Shown: positions 35,982 to 47,792 of the stretch, piece after piece
Position numbering within the stretch: position 1 is the first letter of the stretch
How the letters are laid out: each line of letters opens with the position of its first letter
Origin: Diprion similis
Taxonomy: Eukaryota > Arthropoda > Insecta > Hymenoptera > Diprionidae
Reading direction: 5' to 3'
DNA length: 64,000 bases
Assembly (NCBI RefSeq): GCF_021155765.1
Contig: NC_060116.1
Span: 9,672,001-9,736,000 of the forward strand
Notes under the pieces: generated by a model
The model's input: the letters and a program-made list of their open reading frames with translations, nothing else
What the model was told of the DNA's origin: nothing
Databases searched by the model: none
Translations under genes and position numbers: made by a program

Positions 35982-38900
35982 ACCGCGTACCTTGTGCCCC
36001 GCCGCCTCCCCCTCGTCCTCCTCGACGTCGACGTCGTCCTACACCTTCGGTTGCAGGATCGCCTCCTCGTCGCGGGGTTGCTTTTGTATACGCGTTATGC
36101 CGTCCGCTCGATTATTATAGGTATTCCCTTCGTCCTCTTGCTCCTCCTCCTTCTCTTTCTTATTCTACGCACTCCGCGGTGTGTCCCGTTTGAACAACGC
36201 GCTGGACGCGAGACCAGAGTGTCTACGAAATTCGAAGGAACGAACGACGACGACGACGTTGACGTTGACGTTGACGATGATTTTTCTACGATTATAACCG
36301 AACCATTGCACAAGGATAACTGTGCAACGTATCCCCCTCCCGCAGCGTTGGGTTTCTCGTTGCCTCAATTCTTTCGTTTATCTCTTTAGTTTCTTGTTTT
36401 CTTCTATTTTCTCGATTTTCTCTGATTTTCTTTTTTACTACACGTAGAGGTAGCCTGGCGCGGGTGCACCTGTCAGGTTACAGCAGGGCGTCGCGAAGCA
36501 GGTGATGGTGGTGGCGATGGTTGTGTGTTGTACACGTCTATTTTAAAATAATCGATACGAAGAAACTATATAAGGAAAGATATAGGATGTATAGTGTTTA
36601 GAGCTCGTGCCTCGGCACTTGAACTTGTGTATAATACATACGTACGTATATACGGTGTACGTTATACACGCACCTGCGGTACTGTATGTGTACGTATACT
36701 TTATGCGTGCACCTGTAATGCGTCGACGTGTGTACGTTGAAACCTGCGTGTACGATTGTGACCGGAAAAGCCTCCCGGGTTACGTGCAGCAACTTGCTTG
36801 CGTATATGTGTATAATATAATATATAATATCCGCGATCGAATTTATAATATGTGTGTGTGTGTATATAATAACGGAACGCCCGCGGTGTGTACGTGTAGT
36901 TGTTCGTTTTTTTGTCGTACTGTTTGTTGTTATTTTTATATATTTTTATTATTATTATTTATTTTTTTGTAGTTTATTTAAATTTTTTTTTCTTCTCTTC
37001 TTTTTCAACAAAAGTATACGTGTATCATGTATTTATAAGGCGATCTGTATACGCCGAAAAAGTGTAGAAAAACCGCGACCCGTGTATATAAAACCCGCGT
37101 GTCAAAACTGAAAACCGTAAAACAACACTGACAAGTAATAATAAGAATAATATAATCGTATCACGCAGTACCGCGATACGTCAGGTTCGCAGGTTGCCGA
37201 TAGACTGACGCGGGGTGCTCCTGGTTCCCGTTGCCGTGCCTCGCTGTGCCTCGCGGTGAGGGAGGCAAGCGCCAAGGCGGGGCGAGGCGGGGGCTTCGGG
37301 TGTCCGGGGTGGGGTCAGGTGGAGCGGAGCGGAGCAGAGCGAGGAGCGAGTTTCCCGTAGCGCCGTGGATCGCAGGGATACGAACGCCCGACGAGGACGC
37401 ACGACTACCCGCAAAATCGGTCTACATACACAGGTAGGTACCGTACCTACCTAGGTGGCTCCGGGGCATCGGAGCTGTGGTTAAAATAGCAGGATCAAAA
37501 TCCGAGGTTTCGGGTTAAGAAGGAAAAAACGATACGATGAATGCGATTTGGAAAGCTAGCCTCCGTAGAAATTTTCTCAAATCTTTCTACTTAGCTCCGT
37601 CCACCTTGTCTATAACATACATATACGTGGTATAACAGCGGTACTTGAATTTTGAAAATTTTTCAGGTGTATCAAGTCAATCGAACGATCGAAGGAAACG
37701 ACTGACCAGTTTTCACGTTCATTGGTATCTAAACTTGTTCGACTTATACATGTACGTTTAAAGTAACGATATTACAATCGCGTCAATGAAGATCGTGTGA
37801 AAAATAAATATCGTCGACATTGTATATTTTTCAGTTTATATTGATTCAATGTTATCGATGAATATAACCATTTTTTACACGTGAGACTAAAGGATATTGA
37901 ATTTCTTCCTGTACGCGGTGAGTGTCTATGTGTACGTATGGCTAGAATATACATGGATATCGGAAACATTTCCGGCGTCACGTCAATTTCTCACGACTGT
38001 AGCAGCGGCGTTTGGTTTTTTCAGTCGACACCGTTGACGGTTGTCTTGCGCTCGCGCGAAGCTAGGCGAGGGGAGGGGAGGGGAAGGGAGATGGAAGGGC
38101 GCGGTGGTAGCGCTGGATATCGCCAGGTACGAACCCACATACTATTTATGCATGTGCAGATGTGTGTACGGATGTATGTGGGGTGGACGAAGTGTGCACC
38201 CGGCACATGACGCCGTAGGTGGGGGTACCGCGAGTCAGAAGGGCGTACGTGTACGCACAAGGTGGTACCGCAGCCCTGCGACCTGCATCGATTCACTCGG
38301 CCTTATCAATATTTCATCGATAGTGCACCTGTGACGTGGCCCTATAAATTTCTAGCCGAGGAAAGGTAAGGACTGACGATACGCGCGAGGGTCGGCGTAT
38401 CGTCGTCGAGTAAAATTAGGCTGCGGATGAAAGGGGAGAATGCAGAAAAAAGAAAAGAGTCCTTTCAATTCATCCCTCCGCTCGCGAGTATATACTTCAC
38501 TCGAGTTTTTATCTATTAACGAAGGGACTCGTCCGCTCTCGATCCTCCTTTTTAGGGGCTCGCGGCGACTGAAGGATCGACCCCGGGGGCGAGACGCGGG
38601 AAACAATAAGGTCATCGGTTCGATACAATCAACTTGGGCTCGAGTTTCTCCACGAGGCCACCCTCGGCTGCCAAACTTTTCGCACGCAGTGCCTGTGTGT
38701 TACAGAAGCCCGTGGCCCCCGGGCCCCGCCAATTGACCACGTGAACACCGACTGGACAGGAATCACCCATAGGTGCCACGAGTTTAAATCGAATCGAAGA
38801 ATGGAAAAAAGAACACCGCAAACACCTGCCGTCTTGTACAAGTTCGAATATAGCTGCAACAATCGCCGTGGCAGGTGTACGTCGCGCAACCTGCCGCCGT

Positions 38901-41266
38901 TTTAATAACGGAGTGGAATCGAGCGACCGAGGAAAGAAGGCAAAGCGATTCACCGCGGATACGGACGTGGCAGCGGTAAAAAATATATGTATATTTTACA
39001 TATAACTACGTCCAATTACATACATAATTTACAAAACGACCGCAACGTCACGTGGTTTTCCTTTCTTTTTTTTTCATTTTAATCGATTTAGAACAGTGCA
39101 GAACCGTACCCAATATTATAACTCTGTCAAGTTTTACTCCGATTCTTCGACCGAAACATCAAAGATACGCGCAGGCGCTGTATGTATGCAGAGTCTTTGT
39201 TTGACCGACAATTTTCGTAATATGACAATGAGCTTTTTTTGTTATCCTATGATGCAAATGTCGAAAAGCGCCGGTTGCTTTGGAAATACTGACTTTTAAG
39301 CTATTCGGTTCTTTTTCGTTCTTCATTTATCTCCAATTTCCCTTAGGGCATACAAATTCGCGTAACATAGCCCAATTAAATAAAGTCACATCACACCAAG
39401 CCTGGAAGTTGTTTCAGAGTATACTACATTGATGTATAATGTAATATTCATTTCTATTCCTACGAATCATCGACTCCCAACTAAAACTACGTCTCATTAG
39501 CTACTACAGTATGTGCATGCAACGGAATAGCATTCACCATCTGTCGTTAATGTACCCTTTAGCATGAAAATGACAAATTTTTCAGCTCGTTGAACATTTT
39601 GAACGTATGCAGATGCAACTTTTAAAAAGGGATGCGCGATGTTCTTATAGAACATTATCTATGATATTGATAGTCATGAAAGTAACTCCAAAACTGTTCG
39701 TATAGTTTAAAAATACAAACACACGTTGCAGCAAATCTCACACACAATTTATACAAGTATCCTCGAAGTATGACTGTTCAATACGAGTAAACATTCTCGT
39801 AAATTCGAAGAAGAGTGTTTGATAAAACTATAATTACAATTTTTCGGTATAAATAGATAAGATTCGCGATCATGTCCATTTTTTTTCTTTCCCTATACGA
39901 TTATTAAATGATTTTACTTGGCTGATACCAACAGCTGTTAGGCCTTACCATCCCACTCGTACAGAAACTACACGCCTCTACATTCAGAAACCGTGAAACG
40001 GTCGCTACATTATCTTCAATAAATAAAAAGCAAAAAATACACGATCATCGTATAAGATTGACATTTACCAGCTAGAGTAAACTGCAGTGCAGATTCTTAT
40101 CGAAAGCCCGCATACGATCAACCGATTATTATACGACGAAAACACGTGTGATATATATTTAAAGTATAAAATTTGTAAATACAATCGAGTAGCGCGAATC
40201 ACAGTGCAAGCTTGGTTCGAAGAATGTTATCAACTTTGCCAATGTAATTTTATTTACCCTCTTATTGTATCGATGCAAACATTCACGCCGTCTTCTATCA
40301 TTAATGATGTATTATATTCGACTTTTAAATTCTATTACAATACATTAGTAGTAATGACAGTATTTGCTTTAGTCTATGATTAACGATTTTTATCACTTAT
40401 CTATCTATCACAAAAAACGTAACATATTTGTATTGTGTTACATTTAGCCAACTAACTAACTAACATACCAACTACCAGGAAGTGAAAGGAAATACTTCCT
40501 GTAAAACTACGAGAAAAGCACTGTGCAACTGTCGCTTCAACTGTCAATATTTTATTATTAAATAATCATACGTAAACGGTATAAAACGTAGGAATCACTC
40601 ATATTGTAAAATTAAAGAATAGAACGATTAGATGAAAAAAATGAAATACACGTATAAAACGTAGTAAGGAATCAGTCATATAAATCGTTACGGGTAAAAT
40701 TGCAAAATCAATTGATTGGAACAAAAAATGACCAAATTATACCTGACAGCAAACCTTGTCACAACAAGGTTCTTCATTTAAGAATATTGAAATCTTGGGG
40801 CAACATTTTAATTGGCACTTTTATTATTTTAGGCAATTAATTATGTCGAAATATAAATACATTTTGTACAAAATTCATTTCTCAATATTATGACGAGATT
40901 CTAATAGCAACTATTATCAGTATTCATTCCTGCCTCCCTGTTGTGAGAAACAAAGTATGTTATAAATTATTTTGTGTATTAATATAAGCCACACCAAGCA
41001 TAAAGACATTGCCCTTAAAATCTAAATGCTTTGGTCAATATTACATAGTACAGTGACATTGAAGAAAGCAATTTAAGGTTTCCATTAATAAGCAGAATGA
41101 AGTTATAAAATTTATATTTATAATACACTTTACAGATTCATAATACCATTAACTTAAGGTGCATGTCACATTACCGAAGGGTATATATAACAATTGACAG
41201 GTAGCTTCTGCGTATAGTAACAATGGTGCAGACGTTATTTAACAGTCGTCAATATTAATTAGTTTC
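35776..41266. other. cpo 5' region and cpo-KANSL1 intergenic DNA
   Basis: The first 3 kb is CpG- and GC-richer than the surroundings (notably 35550-36070, 37180-37420, 38020-38300, 38580-38900). That fits a 5' regulatory region and non-coding leader of cpo, but no TSS motif is decisive. From about 39 kb the DNA is AT-rich and featureless up to the KANSL1 stop codon and holds the KANSL1 3' UTR. The open frames here are repeat-driven. Confidence 0.5.
35939..35981 (-). repeat. (GACGAG)n hexanucleotide array in the cpo leader
   Basis: About seven units of GACGAG read on the minus strand, ending roughly 165 bases upstream of the proposed cpo ATG. It is flanked upstream by further GAC/GAG-rich sequence and a GTTGAC-type array near 36250-36275. 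If within the mature transcript, it would form a purine-rich 5' UTR element. Confidence 0.85.
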
Positions 41267-44200
41267 CTATCTTTTTGCCGTTGGGCGTATTCTCTCTTTT
41301 TCGGTGTCCCTGTCGTCGGCTACTGTCCATTCGGGATCATTTGGGTCCTCACCCTCTACGTCGCAGCATGCTGACTCGGTCGAATCAGATTCCGGAGTTT
41401 CTATCTCTGGCTCCTGAAATTCCAACAACACACTTTGTTGCTAAATAACTACTAATATAGATCCGATCGACAATACGTATTGAATCAGTCCATGTTGGAC
41501 TATTGATATTTTTACATAGCACATGTGTCTTATGCTACTAAGAAATTACTACTCACTTACCTCCTCTCCTTTCTCGTCTTCTCTGGAACATAAAGATGCC
41601 GACGATGCTTGCCAGTGGCCGTCTGGCATTGCTTCGATCATTCTATCATAGGTATCTTCTGATAAAGGGAATGTCCGAGGCTCGTACGGTATGACCTGTA
41701 TTTAGAATGTCAAGTATTTACCTTGAGTTAGCCGTGCGAGTCAGTAATCGACTTATTTCTGTTAACTCTACGATATGGATATTGATCACAATTGCCCCAT
41801 TTGCGTCATTGACTACTTTCTTTTTCTAGTAGATTCTGAGAAAAAATTCTTCAAAATAAACGAACTTAGTGGAAACAATAGAGTAATGTTTACATAGGCC
41901 ACCTCGTTATCATCTTCTGGCAAAGAACCTCCAATTTCATCTCTGCTTGGTCTCGAAGAAGAAATAGTACGACGGCGAAAACTATTTTGCAACGCAGATG
42001 GACGATGCATGTCCAAAAGTTGTTGCTGCGTGTTTTCACTATCCTGAGGCGTCAGAGGTGTGGCGGGAGGTGACGTTATCGGCGATACCACATCTCCGCC
42101 AAATTCACTTGGTTGAGGGGACATTGGATCTATGAAACGCATATTATTGAATCTTAGTAACGCTCGGATTGACACAATACTTTGTTCAATCTTGTAGCAA
42201 TCACAGTTTGCAACTGCAGAGCACTGCATTAGTAAGACGTTGATATCAGGATATTTCAAGTTCTAAGTGAAAACTTGTTGGGTGAAATAGTGATATATTT
42301 ACAGAGACAAAGTACCTGGAGTATTCGCGCCACTATCAGCCCTGCTATCTGCGCGACGAGTATGACGTAAGCGAGCCTGCGGTGGCATATTTACATACGT
42401 CATAAATCGTTTATTTTCTTCTCGTTCACTCCGTTCGTGCCTCAGAGCAATTGTTTCATCCGTCACATCTTCGACCTAATTAGAATATTTAATACGTCAG
42501 CCAAATAACTCATGTCATGATTAAATGGATGCTTTTCAGTCATAAAAGCAAAACATATGGAACACATCAACTTCTAGTTAGTTTCACCATATTGCAATGC
42601 GTTTGATAAGTCTTCTCAACTAGGGTATGACCAGCCAAAACCAAATTTGTATTCAAATTAAACTGCGTGGAATCACCTTACACCATAATATATAAGAAAA
42701 GTTTCTTTTTCTACTGGGTAAGCATCTTTATCCATGATCTTATGTCTAATAATTGTTTCAAGACATCGAAATAAAAAAAAAGTGCAACTTTGATACAGAA
42801 GTTCATGTGAGGAGTAAACCACTCGAGTTGAAAAATTCATACTTGTATCACGTTTGATCCGTGAAAATAGGTAATAGATAACATGGTACAGAGTTAAGAG
42901 ACCAAGGCTTCACATAAAAATCGGCAAAGATGAAAAACGAATAACTACAGTTAAGATAGAGCTGCAGAAATTAGAAAGTAAACCCTTATGATCAAACAGT
43001 TTTTGAATTCAACTAGTCTGATGTAGGGAACAAAATTAAAGGCGCGTTACATAAAATTTTTCAGTACAATGTGTCTTTATGAAATGAGATGAACTAGAAA
43101 ATCTAGGAGACATACTTGAATTAAAGTCTCATCATTAGGTAAAAAAAAAAAAATAATCAACAGAGTAGAATTTGTCAATTCAATCGTAGTGTTACACCGA
43201 AAACAAACTAGAATAATACTTACATCACTTTCTTGACTAGGCCTATGCATGATACCATTTTTCACCTCTACCTTTGTAGGATCTTCGCACAGCCTCCACC
43301 TAAATTCAACATGAGAGTTTTAATTTCAAATGAAATACATTGAACCAGAGTTCAAGCGTGAATCTTTATAAAAAATTATTAATGCTCTTCATAACAGATT
43401 CATAAATTGAACTTTTCAATCAATTCAATCAAGGGTGATTGAATGAACTATAATTACTATGAGATGTATTTCTATATATTCAAAATTACTCACTTTGGCG
43501 TTAGTATTTCCTTGTACTGTAACTTTTCCAACCTAGTTGCAGCAGCTACACTATACGGTATCACAATATTGTCGATATCGTACGAATTCTGCCTGAGGCG
43601 CCTAAAATTAAGTGGATAAAATTGAATGATCAGATCGACAATTGTTTGATGATAACATGCCAAGAGTTCATCAAAGAAGCAAGATGCTAGAGCAATCCAA
43701 GTTGACTCCTTAGATTGTGTTAGGCGCAAATGTAAGCTTCAAGATTCGTGATTGACTTTTGGTGGAGCAGATATATTAGTTCAGGTATTTATGCTATTCA
43801 TTATACGTAATAAAATTTGAATTCAGTTATTACAAGCCCATATAAAAATTTCGAAATTTAAGAATCATGAAATTAGAAAAACTCTTTACCCATGGGTACT
43901 AGATGATTTTTCTTTGGGCGGATTTTTTTCTGCAGTGACAGTATGCTGCAAAGGTGAAGGTACCGGAGACGAATGTTTACTTGACCCTGAATGCGGTACA
44001 TCATCTTCATCTGGAGCAAGTGGTAATTTTGTTACCTTCTTTCTAGTCAATCCGTGAATACCTCTGTCGTGGCTAAGCCTATTTCGTTTTCCCTTCAACA
44101 TCTTTCTCTTGATTCCTGAAAGAAAATGGTGCACACGCAGTTGAGTATAAATTTCAAGTCACCGCTCAAACTACTCAGTTTTATTCAATAGAATATTTGT

Positions 44201-47200
44201 GGTCTATCGATATAATCTACTTAGAGAGGTGTATTTCGCCTTTTGCTCTTTTACTATACATACTGGCAGTGAGGATACTCGACGATGATTTCTTCAAACG
44301 AGCGGTATACTTGGCTCTGTGTTCAGGTAGCTTCTTATTTCGCCTTTCATTATGCTCTTTATCCTTCAATCGAGTTGTTCGCATATTTCCTCTCAACATT
44401 TTCTGCTGCCACTCCACAGATTTCATAATAGCCTCTAGATGGGTACTGTGTAGAATTTCTGGAAACAACATACATTATCATCCAGAATATGTCGAAAGTC
44501 AAAATTACTTATATGCAGTTTCTGGACTACATTATACTAAACTGACAGTTGAAATCATGAATCTGTTAAAATCAGGAATACTCACCATCGGAAAATGAGA
44601 GAACTGGATGGAAACCAGGGTCAATGAGAGCAACTCGTTGTTGCACAGAAAGCTGCTCGAATGGTTCTTGCGGCTGTGTTGGATCCTGTCTACCTGTGCA
44701 CAAAGCACACGCAGGTAATACATGATCGCACCCACATCTAACTGTGGAAGCTTTAGCTGCCCTTTTGGAAACTTCGTGCAATCTATCGACTTGTAACAAC
44801 TTTCTCTTTCTGTAGACATTCCACATGAAAGGTCTTGTTCTGCTTGCCGCTGGTTCGGTATCCGATGCGCCACATCGACCTGTCGATCCCGGTAAAACAC
44901 CGCTGTAACCATTAACAGTTTCAGTGTTTTCAAGTATAACCAAGCCTTTGGTTGCTCTGATATGACGCTGTAGGTCATTGTGTTGCCGAATCCTATATTC
45001 CAGATCTGATATTTGTGCCTGAAGCCAAGTCCACCGTGATGCCACACCCGCACGATCCTGAGCATATCTCCAAGCCGCTCGTTTGGATCTAGCAAAGTGA
45101 AAATTATCTTTTATGTTTCAAATTACCGACAACAGATATGTTTACATGGTACAAGTGTTAGCATGATTTTTTTATGTCCTTAGCATATACATAATACTAG
45201 AAAATATAAGTATTTCCCAATTGTTTCCACGTAGTTTCAACTAAAGTTTGTGAGTGGGTACTTGTGCAGAGTGGGGAACATTGATTTTAAATGAAGAGTT
45301 TGCAGCTGATAGGACACCCAGACGATAAAAAGATTAAAATTGGAGACGGTATCTGGGAATATCCAGGTCATTGACACTGTGTTATGACAATACAGAGATA
45401 TAGTGAATATCAATTCATTAAATTTGAATATTTTTTCACCTGTATATACTTTTACAACTCATAGAATGAAAATGAAAGATTCTACAGCTGAATAACCAAT
45501 AACTGAATAACAAAATAATGGTGTAAGTAGTATTTTATATTGTAATGCTATGCATACAGCAGGACGTTTTCTGTGTCAATGTGCTCGTCTGATATCAATG
45601 CAAGGATACCTAGATGTTTATTATAGCATTACAAGATCATTGAAATGGTTCTGTTCAACCCCATGGTTCTTAATAAGGCTGAACTTGGAAATGTTATCTT
45701 GGCAAGAAATTGGGGTAAAAATCATTGTTTGCGCAATCTTAGAATGAATTCAAAGGAGTTACTTGGCTTTTAAGAATAATAGTATGTTTTGTTTATCATG
45801 ATTTACTAAATTTCAGACAATACCAAAGGTGTGAAGTAACAATTTTACAATAACGTTACTTAGTTCATCCTCATGTTTCTTACATAATTTACTATTAATC
45901 TGAGAGAGATAAGAAAATATGATCTAGTACTATTTTAAGTCTCCAAACTAAAGATGGATATTTATATGTTATAATTTAAAGCAAAAACATTGAGGATTAG
46001 CCACTCTACTTTGAGTCACAGATAATTGATGCTTAATAATCACTGATTAAGGTATACACTGTCTTTTATCCAATTAAACACGATAATGCTTGTAAAATTT
46101 ACTGAAATCGAACCAAGATAAGTTATATTCGTTCACCAGTAAATTCTAAAGCATTATAGAATTGTATTGATAGCATATTCATAGAAGCCTTTTTTGTTGT
46201 GACAAATGAATGAATTAGTATAAAATGTAATGAGTTTCATAAATCTGTTTGCACAATAAACAAAACCATTTGTTCATTCATAATTTTATGCTCTTAATGC
46301 TTATGTCGAAAATATTGTTCAACTTACATTGGCAATGGCTGTTGATGAGGATTGTTAAAAGTCTGCATCTCATCACAACTTTCACCACCGCTGCTCGACG
46401 CAGTACAATCTGAGTCTAGATTAGCTTCAACGGTATGGAGTTGGCTAGTCAAAGGTCCAGCAACACTTTCGACGTCATTTCTTTGAATTTTCACTTGAGG
46501 TGTCCCAAAGACTGGATGTCGATTCGTGGTACTGCTAGGCGAAGGGCCAAAATTATCCCGCGAACCCCCACCAAAGTATCGACAACAAACACGTTGTCTA
46601 TTAATGCCATTGCTCTGAGCAACGGAAGTTTTTTCAAGTTTTTGCAAAAATGAATTCAAGCTACTACTAATCTCAGGAAAGTTCCTAACAGACGATTTTG
46701 AACTAATGTTAACCAACTCCTGGATGAAATATTTTTTCACCCCGTGATGGGCAAGCTCCAAGACTCCTGTATTCTCTTCGGCTACATGCCGGCCGATAAT
46801 TCTGGCTTGAAGCTTCCTGAGCCTCCGCAATAAAAATGCGCATCTCCTTTCACTTTCGTGTTGCTTTTGAGCAACGGCATCTTGTTGGGTGCGAAGATTA
46901 TTAAATTTTTGTTGCTCGACGGCGTCAATGTTCATATTTTCATTACAAAGACTCATGACATCGACGTCGTTAAGCAGATCTCTTTCGAAGGAAGAAAATC
47001 CCTCTGGTATAGGGAACATCTCCACACTGTCTGCGGCACTAGGTGCGGGCTCATTGCTTCCCCCAGGTATATTCTCAGCATTCTCAGCCCCTTCCATGGA
47101 TTTAATTACTTGTAATATGTCCTCAACGTTCTGTCCGATATCACCGACACTACTAGAGCTACATTGTTCATTTTCACTGGGCATAACGCTGGCGAAATTA

Positions 47201-47784
47201 ATTATTTGATCGACATCAAGATTCTTGTCGTTAAGATTTTCATTGGACGCAAGTGGCACGTCTATATTTGACTTTAAGAAACCCATATTATCCTGTTGAT
47301 CACCCATAGATGGGTCGTTCATTATAATATCAGTTGCCTCTTGATTCAGGCTGTCAAAGCCCACGTTTTGCTCGCTTTGACAAAGTACAGTATCGTTACT
47401 CAAGTCCTTGCGCGATATCAAGTTCGGTTTGGTTTTAAATGCAGGCAATGTATCCAGGCCGTTGGCGTATCTCGAATTAATGACATCACGGATAAACTCT
47501 TTAGATATACCCCTGAGGCACTGCTCGTCTATCTTTGATGGCTGTACGTTAGCTGAGACAACAAATTTTGCCAATACTTGGCGGTTCTGACAGACCTGCG
47601 ACGCCTGCGAGGGAGACAGGAATCCGCTGCTCGGCAGAGGGTTTAACAAGTTCTCAGGCTTTTGAGGACCACCTTCCGTCAGAGCAGGGGCCATCACTGC
47701 CAGTGACGTTGCCACTGCCGCAGCCTCCACATCCAGAGGCTCCCACCTGCGCCTGCTCTCCTCGTGTACCGCGCTCACTCCCAT
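41267..47784 (-). CDS. KANSL1: KAT8 regulatory NSL complex subunit 1 (nsl1/waharan-like)
   Basis: Scaffold of the nuclear NSL histone acetyltransferase complex; its C-terminal PEHE domain binds MOF/KAT8 and directs H4 acetylation. Minus-strand exons: 46328-47784, 44586-45088, 44264-44458, 43890-44115, 43494-43601, 43224-43299, 42316-42475, 41894-42129, 41561-41695, 41267-41413. They sum to 3243 bases, 1080 residues, close to the vertebrate protein as I recall it. Residues 1-486 are largely disordered, with a heptad-like Glu/Arg/Gln segment near 310-350. Exon 2 has the family block [19 protein letters not shown] and a Cys-rich stretch ([13 protein letters not shown]). The PEHE region starts about residue 797 ([20 protein letters not shown]) and ends near 1010. 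Exon 3 has two phase-1 donors: GTATGT (end 44264) and GTAAAA (end 44255, three residues longer). The start ATG at 47784 is overlapped by an out-of-frame short ORF. Intron 1 contains a MITE. Confidence 0.92.
42476..43223 (-). other. KANSL1 intron 6, nothing further seen
   Basis: A 748-base AT-rich intron between the exon ending in SQESD and the exon starting VEDVTDE. No repeat or gene was recognised. Confidence 0.8.
45675..45873. mobile_element. 199-bp MITE in KANSL1 intron 1
   Basis: Inverse copy of 34747-34964. It starts AGGCTGAACTTGG, ends TTACTTAGTTCATCCTC, and shares GAATTCAAAGGAGTTA and TTAGTAAATC-type interior words with that copy in reverse orientation. It is non-autonomous. Confidence 0.65.
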
Positions 47785-47792
47785 TCATCCAT
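47775..47792 (-). promoter_or_regulatory. short upstream ORF overlapping the KANSL1 start
   Basis: ATG at 47792 opens a five-codon frame (MDEWE, TGA) that overlaps the proposed main ATG at 47784. A further out-of-frame ATG is at 47788. Such an arrangement can lower initiation at the main start or allow reinitiation. Presence is read directly; function is inferred. Confidence 0.5.

Noticed and set aside
35387..35983. 198-codon minus-strand frame with a Thr-Arg repeat start
   Set aside because: Non-ATG start, driven by the same hexanucleotide array, and out of frame with the recognised cpo exon it covers.
35829..36389. 186-codon plus-strand frame with Leu/Val repeats and an Asp-rich end
   Set aside because: It is the antisense translation of the GACGAG and GTTGAC arrays across the cpo first exon. 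Low complexity, no domain, no homologue known to me.
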